Source: an uncultured Kiloniellales bacterium (lineage in GTDB: Bacteria > Pseudomonadota > Alphaproteobacteria > Kiloniellales > JAKSDN01). From it: a stretch of DNA of 20,759 nt. The translations under genes and the position numbers were made by a program. Below the pieces are notes generated by a model. The model did no database searches, was not told the origin of the DNA, and was given only the letters and a program-made list of their open reading frames with translations. The stretch covers positions 1-20,759 of the forward strand of contig CAMYMY010000014.1 of assembly GCA_947259625.1 (NCBI GenBank), given 5' to 3'. The stretch's first letter is position 1, and each line of letters starts with the position of its first letter. Positions 1-6,799 of this stretch are shown here, piece after piece.

Positions 1-422
1 CGATCTTCTACGACCGTCCGGACGTGCTGTTCTGCTCGCTCCACGGCCACCCCGCGCAGGAGTTTCCGTTCTTCCTGGGCTACGAGGACGAGACGGGCGA
101 GGGTCCCGGCGAGGGCTGCAACCGCAACTACCCACTGCCCTGGGGCACGGGCTGGGACGCGTGGTCCGAGGCGCTGGACGACGCCTGCCGGCAGATCGGC
201 CGCTTCGGGCCGGAGGCGCTGGTCGTCTCGCTCGGTGTCGATACCTTCAAGGAGGACCCGATCTCGCAGTTCAAGCTGGACAGCCCGGACTACCTCGAGG
301 TCGGGCGGAGGATCGCGGATCTCGGCCTGCCCACGCTCTTCGTCATGGAGGGCGGCTACGCCGTCGACGCCATCGGCGTGAACGCCGTGAACGTGCTGAT
401 GGGTTTCGAGGAGAGGTCCTGA
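1..422 (+). CDS. Histone deacetylase family protein / acetylpolyamine amidohydrolase, C-terminal part
   Basis: This is the 3' end of a gene that enters from the left edge. The frame is open from nucleotide 3 to the TGA at 420-422, giving about 139 residues. The fragment reads FYDRPDVL...SLHGHP, then SLGVDTFKEDPI, then MEGGYA near the end. These match the C-terminal half of the class II histone-deacetylase-like amidohydrolases: the Asp of GVDTF corresponds to a zinc ligand and the Tyr of EGGY to the catalytic Tyr of the fold. Such bacterial enzymes remove acetyl groups from polyamines or other small amides in the cytoplasm. The substrate cannot be read from this fragment. The N-terminal half, including the His-His active-site pair, lies outside the window. 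The gene is followed by a 16-bp palindrome, and no co-directional gene follows closely. Confidence 0.85.
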   Translation, partial: IFYDRPDVLFCSLHGHPAQEFPFFLGYEDETGEGPGEGCNRNYPLPWGTGWDAWSEALDDACRQIGRFGPEALVVSLGVDTFKEDPISQFKLDSPDYLEVGRRIADLGLPTLFVMEGGYAVDAIGVNAVNVLMGFEERS

Positions 423-433
423 CACACGGAAAG

Positions 434-449
434 CCGGCCGCGCGGCCGG
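434..449. repeat. 16-bp perfect GC palindrome after the deacetylase gene
   Basis: CCGGCCGC followed by its own reverse complement GCGGCCGG, 11 nt after the stop codon of the deacetylase gene. It could form a short RNA hairpin, but no T-run follows on either strand, so a role as an intrinsic terminator is not supported. A chance palindrome in GC-rich DNA is possible. Confidence 0.5.
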
Positions 450-581
450 TCAAACGGCAGGGCGCTGCGCCAGGCATACGCGTCACAGCGTGGCAAAGCG
501 CCAAATCTGTGCCGAGGGTCGGCCGAGGCCTAGGGCTTGAATGAAAGGGGCAGACGGCTCAGGCCGCGTGCTCCGCCCTTC

Positions 582-920
582 TCACTTCTTCCGTTTTCCG
601 ATATTTGCGAGGTAGTCCAGAAGCTCTTTCACGGTCACCTTTTTGCCCTGGCGCGCGCCTCCGTGCTCTTTCTCGTGACCCTCTCCGCGCCCTTTGTAAT
701 GGCCATATCCGTGTCCGTCTCCGTTTCCCGGCTTCTGGTGCTCTTCGCCTCCATCGCCGGGGTCACCGACGACAACGCCGGCCTGGGCCGTGCCAAGGCT
801 GAGCAATACCGGGGCCGCATAGGCGGCGGAAATGCCGAGACCGAAACGGAACAAGGCCGCGCGCCGGCCGATGTCGACGCCCGGCTCTCCGATCTCGCCC
901 TTCTTGTGTCGATGGGCCAT
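582..920 (-). CDS. Small exported His/Gly-rich protein with Tat-like signal (paralogue 1)
   Basis: A 112-residue protein of unknown function. I chose the ATG at 918-920 because AGGAGG lies 5 nt upstream and because both paralogues share this exact start; the frame is open further upstream, but those residues are not conserved. The N-terminus has a twin-arginine-like signal: GRRAAL, then a hydrophobic stretch with AAPVLL, ending at AQA, a likely signal-peptidase site near residue 47. The mature part is short, polar and low in complexity, with many Gly and about eight His spread over roughly 30 residues, followed by a conserved C-terminal box (VTVKELLDYLANIGKRKK). The twin-Arg lacks the full S/T-RR-x-F-L-K consensus, so Sec export is an alternative. 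The His content could bind metal, but that is only inference. It is a paralogue of the gene at 1340-1735, in the same orientation. Confidence 0.7.
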   Translation of the reverse strand: MAHRHKKGEIGEPGVDIGRRAALFRFGLGISAAYAAPVLLSLGTAQAGVVVGDPGDGGEEHQKPGNGDGHGYGHYKGRGEGHEKEHGGARQGKKVTVKELLDYLANIGKRKK

Positions 921-1060
921 GCCATCCTCCTGCTGCGTGGCCACGGCGGTCGTCCACGGTCGGGTCCGAACCCAGGTGGTCCAGGCAACCGATCGGCGTT
1001 CCGCGGTCTCAAGACGTGTTAACGAGGTACGTTTCTTTTCCGAGCGAACTGCGGAGCGCA

Positions 1061-1139
1061 CGATACTTGGACTTCCTCCGTGTTTTGCCTTTACATATTT
1101 GAGGTGATTTTCGCACGGCCCCTATTAAGAAGTCGTTAA
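1061..1139 (-). promoter_or_regulatory. Conserved upstream block with CtrA-type site, copy 1
   Basis: TTAA-N7-TTAA at 1125-1139 matches the CtrA recognition pattern known from Caulobacter and other alphaproteobacteria (TTAA-N7-TTAA, ideally ending in C). It lies about 205 nt upstream of the start codon of the small exported gene, at the end of a block that is 60/79 identical to 1876-1954 by hand alignment. The best-kept parts are CGATACTTGGA and TTCCTCC (1061-1079), the TTTACATATTTG region and the TTAA pair. CtrA binding itself is inferred from the motif. Confidence 0.55.
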
Positions 1140-1339
1140 TATCTGGCTTTCGGCAATCTGTAATGAACCTATTGGGTGTATTAAGAAATCAGGCACCAAT
1201 AGCGTCGGCGATACGGACAAGACCCACGCGTTTGCGCGGTCAGCCCGTGGTTTGGCGGCGCGAAGCTCGTGCCGAGCGCCTGCCGAAATCCGGCCTGTAC
1301 GAAGGGGGCAGACGGCTCAGGTCGGCTGCATCGCACCGG

Positions 1340-1735
1340 TCACTTTCTTCGTTTCCCCAAATTTGCGAGGTAATTCAGAAGCTCCCTCACGGTGATGCGG
1401 CGCCGTTTCTTACCTTTCTTACCCTTCTTACCAATCTTGCCTTTCTTGCCTTTCTTGCCTTTCTTACCCTTCTTTTCCTTTCCGGACCCGGAAGGACCTG
1501 ACCCGGCGGACGATCCGGACGATCCGGACGACCCGGATCCACCGCCACCCTTGCCCTTAGGGTTGCCAGTGTCCCCGTCGCCGACGACGACGCCGGCCTG
1601 GGCCGCGCTTAGGGTGAGCAATACCGGGGCCGCATAGGCGACGGAAGCGCCGAGGCCAAGGCGAGTCAAGGCCGCGCGGCGGCCGATGTCCACGCCATCC
1701 TCTGCGGTTTCGCCCTTCTTGTCTCGATGGGTCAT
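1340..1735 (-). CDS. Small exported Ser/Gly- and Lys/Gly-repeat protein with Tat-like signal (paralogue 2)
   Basis: A 131-residue protein of unknown function. The ATG at 1733-1735 has AGGAGG 5 nt upstream, exactly as in the neighbouring paralogue. Residues 1-46 form a Tat-like signal with GRRAAL, AYAAPVLL and AQA. The mature protein starts GVVVGD, as in paralogue 1, then has Gly and SSG repeats, then a run of KKG repeats with almost no other residues, and ends in the same C-terminal box (ITVRELLNYLANLGKRRK). The middle is therefore strongly cationic, where paralogue 1 has His and mixed charge. Conserved ends around a replaced middle suggest that the ends carry the shared function (export and perhaps attachment or partner binding) while the middle is a variable spacer or payload. 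This is inference. The KKG tract resembles nucleic-acid-binding or polyanion-binding tails but is too simple to assign. Confidence 0.7.
   Translation of the reverse strand: MTHRDKKGETAEDGVDIGRRAALTRLGLGASVAYAAPVLLTLSAAQAGVVVGDGDTGNPKGKGGGGSGSSGSSGSSAGSGPSGSGKEKKGKKGKKGKKGKIGKKGKKGKKRRRITVRELLNYLANLGKRRK
1407..1480. repeat. 9-bp tandem repeats encoding (KKG)n
   Basis: Imperfect 9-bp repeats of the type CTTTCTTGC / CTTTCTTAC on the plus strand, read as KKG on the minus strand inside the second exported gene. A second short set of 9-bp repeats (GATCCGGAC type, about 1510-1540) encodes SSG. Because the unit is a multiple of three, slippage would change length but keep the frame. Confidence 0.85.
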
Positions 1736-1875
1736 GCCATCCTCCTGCTGCTTGAACACGGCGGATGCTCTAGGTCGGACCCGAACTCAGGTGGGCCACG
1801 CCATCGATCGGCGCTTGGTCATCCCGGACGTGATACTTAGAGACTCCTCAATTCCCGGGTGAACCAGAAAACGCT

Positions 1876-1955
1876 CGATACTTGGAATTCCTCCATGTCG
1901 TGTCTTTATGTATTTGGCAGTATTTTCTCATGGCTCTTATTAATAGGCCGTTAAC
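1876..1955 (-). promoter_or_regulatory. Conserved upstream block with CtrA-type site, copy 2
   Basis: TTAA-N7-TTAAC at 1940-1955 is a full match to the canonical CtrA box. It lies at the same distance from the start codon (1735) as the copy-1 site does from 920. The surrounding 1840-2030 stretch is far more AT-rich than the rest of the window. No clear -10 element could be fixed on the minus strand, so the transcription start is not assigned. Confidence 0.6.
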
Positions 1956-2054
1956 AAATAGTAATTCCCTATAGTGTTCTTTGTAATGTGTATATACTTA
2001 ATTTGTAAGGCCCGTCTTTCGGAGGGTTTGAGCAAGGTATCGGGTCTTGCGCCG

Positions 2055-2897
2055 TCAGCCTGTGGATTTTCGCCGATTGATCGAGACGTGCCCAGCCTCG
2101 CCGCGGAACGGTTGCACGAGCATGCGGTCCAGCCGCAGGTCGCCTTGGTCGCGGAATTGCTCGAGGCCGATGGTCATGGCCGTGTGCCCGGCCGCGGGCT
2201 GGGCGCGGTAGGTGCCCAGAAGCCGGTCCCACCAGGGCAGGTTGAAGCCGAAGTTGCTGTTGGTCTCGCGCGGCACCACCGAGTGGTGGACCCGGTGCAT
2301 GTCCGGCGTGACGACGATCCAGCGCAGCACGCGGTCCAGCCTCTCGGGCAGGCGTGCATTGGCGTGGTTGAACATGGCCGTGGCGTTGAGCAGCACCTCG
2401 AAGACCAGCACGGCCAGCGCCGGCGCGCCGAGCGCCGCCACGACGCCAAGCTTCAACGCCATGGACAGAAGGATCTCGATCGGGTGAAAGCGCGCCCCGG
2501 TCGTCACGTCGAAATCGAGATCTGCGTGGTGCATGCGATGCAGCCGCCAGAGCGCGGGAACGGCATGGAACATCACGTGCTGAAGATAGATCGCCAGGTC
2601 GAGCAGCACGACGGCGAGCACGACCGACAGCCAGTACGGCAAGGCAAGCGCGTTCAGCAGGCCCCAGCCGCGCGCCTCCCCGGTCAGTGCCAAGCCGACG
2701 GCCGCGGTCGGGATCAGGACGCGCAGCAGCAGGGTGTTGACGGCGACGATCCCCAGGTTGCTCGGCCAGCGGATCCAGCGGGACACGCTGCGCGCGCGCC
2801 GCGGCAGCAGGGCCTCCCAGCCGGCCATGATCGCGAAGACGCCCAGGAAGATGCCCAGCCGGATGGCCGGTTCCATATCGAGAATGCTCTCTGCCAT
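2055..2897 (-). CDS. Sterol desaturase / fatty acid hydroxylase family membrane protein
   Basis: A 280-residue integral membrane protein. It carries the three His clusters of the fatty acid hydroxylase superfamily, which bind a di-iron centre: HVMFH (107-111), HRMHH (120-124) and HRVHH (201-205), with a further His in FNHAN (178). Hydrophobic segments lie at about 12-30, 47-71, 85-105 and 145-170, so the His clusters face the cytoplasm as usual for the family. The family performs O2-dependent hydroxylation or desaturation of lipids; the substrate here (fatty acid, carotenoid, hopanoid or ornithine-lipid type) cannot be told from sequence. The ATG at 2897 follows a weak AAGG. An ATG seven codons in (MEP) is an alternative. 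It is transcribed divergently from comM and has no obvious operon partner. Confidence 0.88.
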   Translation of the reverse strand: MAESILDMEPAIRLGIFLGVFAIMAGWEALLPRRARSVSRWIRWPSNLGIVAVNTLLLRVLIPTAAVGLALTGEARGWGLLNALALPYWLSVVLAVVLLDLAIYLQHVMFHAVPALWRLHRMHHADLDFDVTTGARFHPIEILLSMALKLGVVAALGAPALAVLVFEVLLNATAMFNHANARLPERLDRVLRWIVVTPDMHRVHHSVVPRETNSNFGFNLPWWDRLLGTYRAQPAAGHTAMTIGLEQFRDQGDLRLDRMLVQPFRGEAGHVSINRRKSTG

Positions 2898-3098
2898 CTA
2901 CCTTGCCTTCGGGCCATCGTCTTGCAGGGACGTTGGCACGGGCTCCGGCCTTGTCAACCGCAAGCCGTCGGCTTCGCTGCCGTTCCGGTGCACCTGGAGC
3001 GCGCGGAACCTCTCGCCATCGCACGGCCGCACCGTTAGATTGCGGAATTGCCGGAACCGGCGTATCGTTCGGCGGCTGAACAGGAACATAACACGAAC

Positions 3099-4622
3099 AT
3101 GGTTGCGCGGATCAGCACCGTGGCCTTCCAGGGCATCGAGGTCGTCGACGTCGACGTCCAGGTGCAGATCGGCGGCGGCCTGCCGGCCTTCACCGTCGTC
3201 GGGCTGCCCGACAAGGCCGTGGCCGAGAGCCGCGAGCGGGTGCGCGCGGCCTTGGGCGCCCTCGGCCTGGCGCTGCCGCCCCGGCGCATCACGGTCAACC
3301 TCGCGCCGGCCGACCTGCTGAAGGAGGGCAGCCACTTCGACCTGCCGATCGCGCTCGGCCTGCTGGTCGCCATGGGCGTGCTGCCGGGCGACGAGCTGGG
3401 CGGCTACACGGCCCTGGGCGAACTCGGCCTGGACGGCGGCCTGGCGCCGGTCGCCGGGGTGCTGCCGGCGGCCCTCCACGCGCTGGCCGAAGAGCGCGGC
3501 CTGGTCTGCCCCGCGGCCCAGGGCGGCGAGGCGGCCTGGGCGGCCGGCATCGAGGTTCTGGCCCCCGCCACCCTGCTGGCGCTGGTCAACCACTTCAAGG
3601 GCAGCCAGGTGCAGAGTCCGCCCGAGCCGGCGCTGGCCGACGAGGCGGGCGAGGATCCCGACCTCAGGGACATCAAGGGCCAGGAGACGGCCAAGCGGGC
3701 GCTCGAGGTGACCGCGGCCGGCGGCCACAACCTGTTGATGATCGGCCCGCCGGGCGCCGGCAAGTCGATGCTGGCCCAGCGCCTGGCCGGCCTGCTGCCG
3801 CCGCTCGCGCCCGCCGAGGCCCTGGAGGTCTCGATGATCCACTCGGTGGCCGGGCTGCTCGAGGGCGGTCGGCTGCTGCGCCGGCGGCCGTTCCGCGACC
3901 CGCACCACTCGGCCTCGCTGGTCGCGCTGATCGGCGGCGGCAACCGGGCCCGGCCGGGCGAGGTCTCGCTGTCCCACCTCGGCGTGCTGTTCCTCGACGA
4001 GTTGCCCGAGTTCGCGCGCGCCACGCTGGAGGCCCTGCGCCAACCCATGGAGTCCGGCCGGGTCGCGATCGCCAGGGCCAACGCCCACGTTACTTATCCC
4101 TCGAGGGTCCAGCTGGTCGCCGCCATGAACCCCTGCCGCTGCGGCTACCTGGACGACCCGGCGCTGGCCTGCAGCCGGGCGCCCAGATGCGCGCGCGACT
4201 ACCAGTCGAAGATTTCCGGGCCGCTGTTCGACCGCATCGACCTGCACGTCGAGGTGCCGGCAGTCTCGGCCGCCGACCTCTCCCTGCCGCCGCCCGCCGA
4301 AGGCTCGCCCGAGATCGCGGAACGGGTCGCCGCCGCCCGCGCGCGCCAGTGCGCCCGCTACGCGGACCTGCCGGAAGAGGGCCGCCCGCGCTCCAACGCC
4401 GAGGCCGACGGCCGGTTCCTGGAGGAGATCGCCGCCCCGGACGCCGAGGGCCGGCGCCTGCTGGCCGAGGCGACGGACCGCATGCGCCTCTCGGCGCGCG
4501 GCTACCACCGGGTCCTGCGCGTGGCGCGCACCCTGGCCGACCTGGACGCCTGCGAAAGCGTGCGCCGGATACATGTGGCCGAGGCGCTCAGCTATCGAAG
4601 GATCGCGCCGGGGCGGGGATGA
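3099..4622 (+). CDS. comM: ComM/YifB family Mg-chelatase-like AAA+ ATPase
   Basis: 507 residues, the usual length for ComM/YifB. The protein begins MVARISTVAFQG, the typical family N-terminus, which is why I prefer the ATG at 3099 to the in-frame TTG at 3048. Residues 1-165 form the N-terminal ChlI-type domain. The AAA+ Mg-chelatase domain follows, with Walker A GPPGAGKS (216-223) and Walker B LFLDELPEF (297-305). A Cys-rich insertion (CRCGY...C...C, about 345-370) is typical of the family, and the C-terminal Mg-chelatase domain closes the protein. In Vibrio and other bacteria ComM is a hexameric helicase that promotes branch migration during integration of incoming DNA in natural transformation. 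The gene is also present in many non-competent bacteria, so its presence does not prove competence. The Shine-Dalgarno (AGGAA) lies rather far upstream, about 12 nt. Confidence 0.93.
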   Translation: MVARISTVAFQGIEVVDVDVQVQIGGGLPAFTVVGLPDKAVAESRERVRAALGALGLALPPRRITVNLAPADLLKEGSHFDLPIALGLLVAMGVLPGDELGGYTALGELGLDGGLAPVAGVLPAALHALAEERGLVCPAAQGGEAAWAAGIEVLAPATLLALVNHFKGSQVQSPPEPALADEAGEDPDLRDIKGQETAKRALEVTAAGGHNLLMIGPPGAGKSMLAQRLAGLLPPLAPAEALEVSMIHSVAGLLEGGRLLRRRPFRDPHHSASLVALIGGGNRARPGEVSLSHLGVLFLDELPEFARATLEALRQPMESGRVAIARANAHVTYPSRVQLVAAMNPCRCGYLDDPALACSRAPRCARDYQSKISGPLFDRIDLHVEVPAVSAADLSLPPPAEGSPEIAERVAAARARQCARYADLPEEGRPRSNAEADGRFLEEIAAPDAEGRRLLAEATDRMRLSARGYHRVLRVARTLADLDACESVRRIHVAEALSYRRIAPGRG

Positions 4623-4775
4623 GGTTGTACCGTACCGCCATCCCCGACCGGCGGCTCCGCCTCCAAACGCCGGTTCAATTGGAAAATCCCGGCGTAACCG
4701 GGGTATGCTCTCAGAAATGCCTCGCCATGGTCCGGGCCCGGCCAGGGCGGAGGCGCGCATAGGCAGGAGGGAACC

Positions 4776-5327
4776 ATGAGGACGATCTTGATCGCTTGCG
4801 TGCTTGCCCTGGCCACGGCGAGCCTGGGTGCGGATCTTGCCGCTGCCGGCAGCCGAGCGTTCACCGCCAAGCTTGAGCGAAGCGAGGCGTTCGTATCGGC
4901 TGAAGCCCGGGGGCAAGCCAAGCTTCAGCTCAGCGAAGATCGCCGAGAGCTGCGGTACGAGCTCACCGTCGAGAACATCGAGCTCGTCACCCAGGCCCAT
5001 ATCCACCTTGCTCCGGACGCGCTGAAGCAAGAGGGCTTTCCCCGCCGATTCGAGGAGCCCTCAAAAGGTCGCCACCATGGACCCATCGTGGCCTTTCTGT
5101 TGGACTTCACCCGCGAAGGCATCACGGTTGACGGCGTGCTGGCCAAGGGACGGATCCGCGGCTCCGACCTGGTGGGACCGTTGCGGGGACAGCCGCTCAG
5201 CCTCCTGATCGAGTTCATGGAACGGGGGGATGCCTATGTCGCCCTGCACGTTCTGCAGCCGATCGCTCGAGGCCAAGTATTCTGCTGTCCGGACGGTTTG
5301 CGTGGCCCCATCCGGACCGAGCGCTAG
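4776..5327 (+). CDS. Secreted CHRD domain protein
   Basis: 183 residues, with a strong Shine-Dalgarno (AGGAGG, 5 nt before the ATG). Residues 1-24 form a clear Sec signal peptide (hydrophobic LIACVLALATASLGA, cleavage near AAAG). The mature part resembles the CHRD (chordin) domain: an N-terminal beta-rich stretch ending in QAHIHLAP (73-80), which is the domain hallmark, then a VAFLLDF strand and an LLIEFMERGDAYVALHV segment corresponding to the usual 'G.aYvnvHt' ending. Bacterial CHRD proteins are extracytoplasmic and of unknown role. Two adjacent Cys (170-171) lie near the C-terminus. A 153-bp gap separates it from comM, so it probably has its own promoter. Confidence 0.75.
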   Translation: MRTILIACVLALATASLGADLAAAGSRAFTAKLERSEAFVSAEARGQAKLQLSEDRRELRYELTVENIELVTQAHIHLAPDALKQEGFPRRFEEPSKGRHHGPIVAFLLDFTREGITVDGVLAKGRIRGSDLVGPLRGQPLSLLIEFMERGDAYVALHVLQPIARGQVFCCPDGLRGPIRTER

Positions 5328-5336
5328 CAATAGCGC
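5321..5336 (+). terminator. Stem-loop over the CHRD stop codon
   Basis: GCGCTA-GCAA-TAGCGC, a perfect 6-bp stem with a GNRA-type tetraloop, includes the TAG stop codon. No T-run follows, so it is at most a weak terminator or a 3'-end stabilising hairpin. Confidence 0.3.
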
Positions 5337-5442
5337 CTCCGTTAGGTTCGCGTCGGCAAAGACGTCCGCAGGCTCGCCGCCGTCGCGGTCGAGCTGATGA
5401 TCCGAAGCAGCGGTCTTCAAGCGTGAAACAGGAGGCCCGAAC

Positions 5443-6111
5443 ATGCCCCGGATCATCGACCTGACGCTGCCTATCGAAGAGCATTTCCGCTGGCCGGTGG
5501 ACCGCCGGCTGACGGCGGATCTCGCCAAGGGCGACGGCTTCCAGGTGACTTGGCTGGGGCTTCCGGTGCACGCCTTCACCCACATCGATGCGCCGCGGCA
5601 CATGGTGGCGGGCGGCCCGACGACGAGCGAGGTCGGGCTGGAGCGGGTAGTCGGCGAGGCGGCGGTGATCGACCTCTCCGGGATCGCCCCCGATACGGCG
5701 ATCGGGCCCGAGCTGCTGGCGGAAAGGGGCGCGCAGGTCCGGGCCGGCAACATTGTCCTGCTGAAGACCTGCTGGGACCAGGTGTGCTCGCACCACACGC
5801 CCGAGTTCTGGACGACGGCGCCCTACATGACGCGCGAGGCCTGCATCTGGCTCCTCGAAAATGGCATCAAGGCGCTCGGCGTCGACTTCCCGCAGGACTA
5901 CCCGATTCGCGGGTTGCTGACCGGGGAGACCGCGCCGATCACCGAGTTCGTGACTCACGACGTGTTGCTGCGCGCGGGCGTGATCCTGATCGAGTACCTC
6001 TGCAATCTCGCGGCGCTCGAGACGGAGCGGACCACGCTCTTCGCGCTGCCTCTCAAGCTGCCGGAGGCCGACGGCGCGCCGGCCCGGGTGATCGCCTGGG
6101 AGCCGGACTGA
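5443..6111 (+). CDS. Cyclase family protein (kynurenine formamidase-like metal hydrolase)
   Basis: 222 residues; the start ATG has AGGAGG 7 nt upstream. The protein shows the signature of the cyclase/kynurenine formamidase (KynB-like) family: IIDLTLPI at the N-terminus and H-x2-T-H-x-D-x-P-x-H at 43-53 (HAFTHIDAPRH), whose His and Asp residues bind the catalytic metal. A later GVDFPQDYPI and a C-terminal IEYLCNL segment provide the remaining conserved positions. Family members hydrolyse small amides or lactones, for example N-formylkynurenine and isatin. No kyn gene lies nearby, so the substrate is open and I do not assign kynB. It is separated by 115 bp from the CHRD gene and followed by an oppositely oriented gene. 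Confidence 0.85.
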   Translation: MPRIIDLTLPIEEHFRWPVDRRLTADLAKGDGFQVTWLGLPVHAFTHIDAPRHMVAGGPTTSEVGLERVVGEAAVIDLSGIAPDTAIGPELLAERGAQVRAGNIVLLKTCWDQVCSHHTPEFWTTAPYMTREACIWLLENGIKALGVDFPQDYPIRGLLTGETAPITEFVTHDVLLRAGVILIEYLCNLAALETERTTLFALPLKLPEADGAPARVIAWEPD

Positions 6112-6133
6112 GCCGCATGAGCACCTGCCTCGA

Positions 6134-6388
6134 TCAGGCGCCGGTCGGGCGCTCTTCGTCCTCCGGCGCCATTTCGTTCCGTGCCTGCCCGTTGACGGAC
6201 TTGGCATAGGGAAACAGGGCGTCCCGGCCCAGCCACTGAGACTTCAGCTGGCGCCAGACAGTCAGGGACTCGGTCTGCCTGATCCTCCGCCAAGCCATCC
6301 CGACGTTTGCGGCGTTCTGTTCCGACGGGTCCCTGGCGTAGGCCCGCACCGCCAGCTTCGCGGCGGCCCAAAGTTCTCTTTGTTGCAC
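6134..6388 (-). CDS. Small hypothetical protein
   Basis: 84 residues, soluble, rich in Ala, Arg and Trp, with a mainly helical N-terminal two-thirds (about 1-50) and a charged tail (PEDEERPTGA). I do not recognise a family. The start is GTG at 6386-6388, supported by GGGAGG 5 nt upstream; the 134-bp gap upstream is AT-rich and could carry a promoter. Coding appearance and the good ribosome site support it as real, but homology was not tested. It ends close to the convergent cyclase gene. Confidence 0.6.
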   Translation of the reverse strand: MQQRELWAAAKLAVRAYARDPSEQNAANVGMAWRRIRQTESLTVWRQLKSQWLGRDALFPYAKSVNGQARNEMAPEDEERPTGA

Positions 6389-6522
6389 TGCAGCCTCCCT
6401 CGGCGATCGCGTTTGATCTTCCGAGGATCATAGCGGCGTAACACTGTTAATAGAAGTGACAAACTTCGGACAACTTTAAGCAGCAGACATGACTTGGCCG
6501 TCCGGGTGCCGGCGGCGGGCCG

Positions 6523-6726
6523 TCAGTGGAACGCCTCGCCGGGCTCCATTCCCAGCCGCTTCAGGATCATCGCCGCCGGACAGAAGCCGGTGAAGGCGGA
6601 CTGCAGCATGTTGGCGCCGACGAAGGCGGTCAGCCACAGCCAGGCCGGGTGATGGATCTGGCTCAGGGCCAGGCTGATCAGGATGATGGTGCCCGCGAAG
6701 GCGAGCACGGCGCGATCGATGGACAT
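6523..6726 (-). CDS. DUF2892 / YgaP-type small inner membrane protein
   Basis: 67 residues. Two hydrophobic segments (about 7-22 and 29-45) flank a short loop (QIHHPA). The second contains the family hallmark FTGFCPA (GxCP type), as in the membrane part of YgaP and in stand-alone DUF2892 proteins. I use the ATG at 6724-6726 (GAGGAG about 8 nt upstream); an open frame continues upstream but lacks family character. Stand-alone DUF2892 proteins often sit beside rhodanese or sulfur-handling genes; none is here. A TTGA-N6-TCAA site lies 74-87 nt upstream, which suggests control by an FNR/FixK-type regulator. Confidence 0.82.
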   Translation of the reverse strand: MSIDRAVLAFAGTIILISLALSQIHHPAWLWLTAFVGANMLQSAFTGFCPAAMILKRLGMEPGEAFH

Positions 6727-6799
6727 GGTGGGGTCTCCTCGGGATTTGTACTGTGCCGATGTTGGCGCCAAGAAGAACGCCACGCCGCATTCGAAGGCA

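Larger units (their letters stand above)
547..1139. repeat. Tandem duplication, copy 1
   Basis: This is the left copy of a diverged tandem duplication. It starts at a shared 17-bp string (547-563, repeated at 1305-1321) and runs through a small minus-strand gene and its upstream region to a TTAA-N7-TTAA site. From the start codon (920) to that site (1125) the offset to copy 2 is a constant 815 bp, with no net insertion or deletion. Within the gene the offset falls to 758 bp because the low-complexity centre differs in length. Confidence 0.85.
1305..1955. repeat. Tandem duplication, copy 2
   Basis: The right copy of the duplication, containing the second small exported gene (1340-1735) and a second TTAA-N7-TTAAC site. 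Similarity to copy 1 fades beyond about 1955. The copies are clearly diverged, so the duplication is not recent. Confidence 0.85.

Noticed and set aside
2898..3089. 63-codon minus-strand frame ending directly before the sterol desaturase start (TAG-ATG junction)
   Set aside because: No Shine-Dalgarno at its ATG, Arg-rich composition typical of a non-coding frame in GC-rich DNA, and no recognisable domain; the junction alone is weak support.
4660..4720. Possible promoter before the CHRD gene (TTGGAA and TATGCT)
   Set aside because: The spacer is 19 bp and a CCGG hairpin occupies it; not good enough to list as a site.
2898..5030. 710-codon open frame on the minus strand opposite comM
   Set aside because: It is the antisense shadow of comM: composition is Gly/Arg/Gln-rich without domains, while comM on the plus strand has all family motifs.
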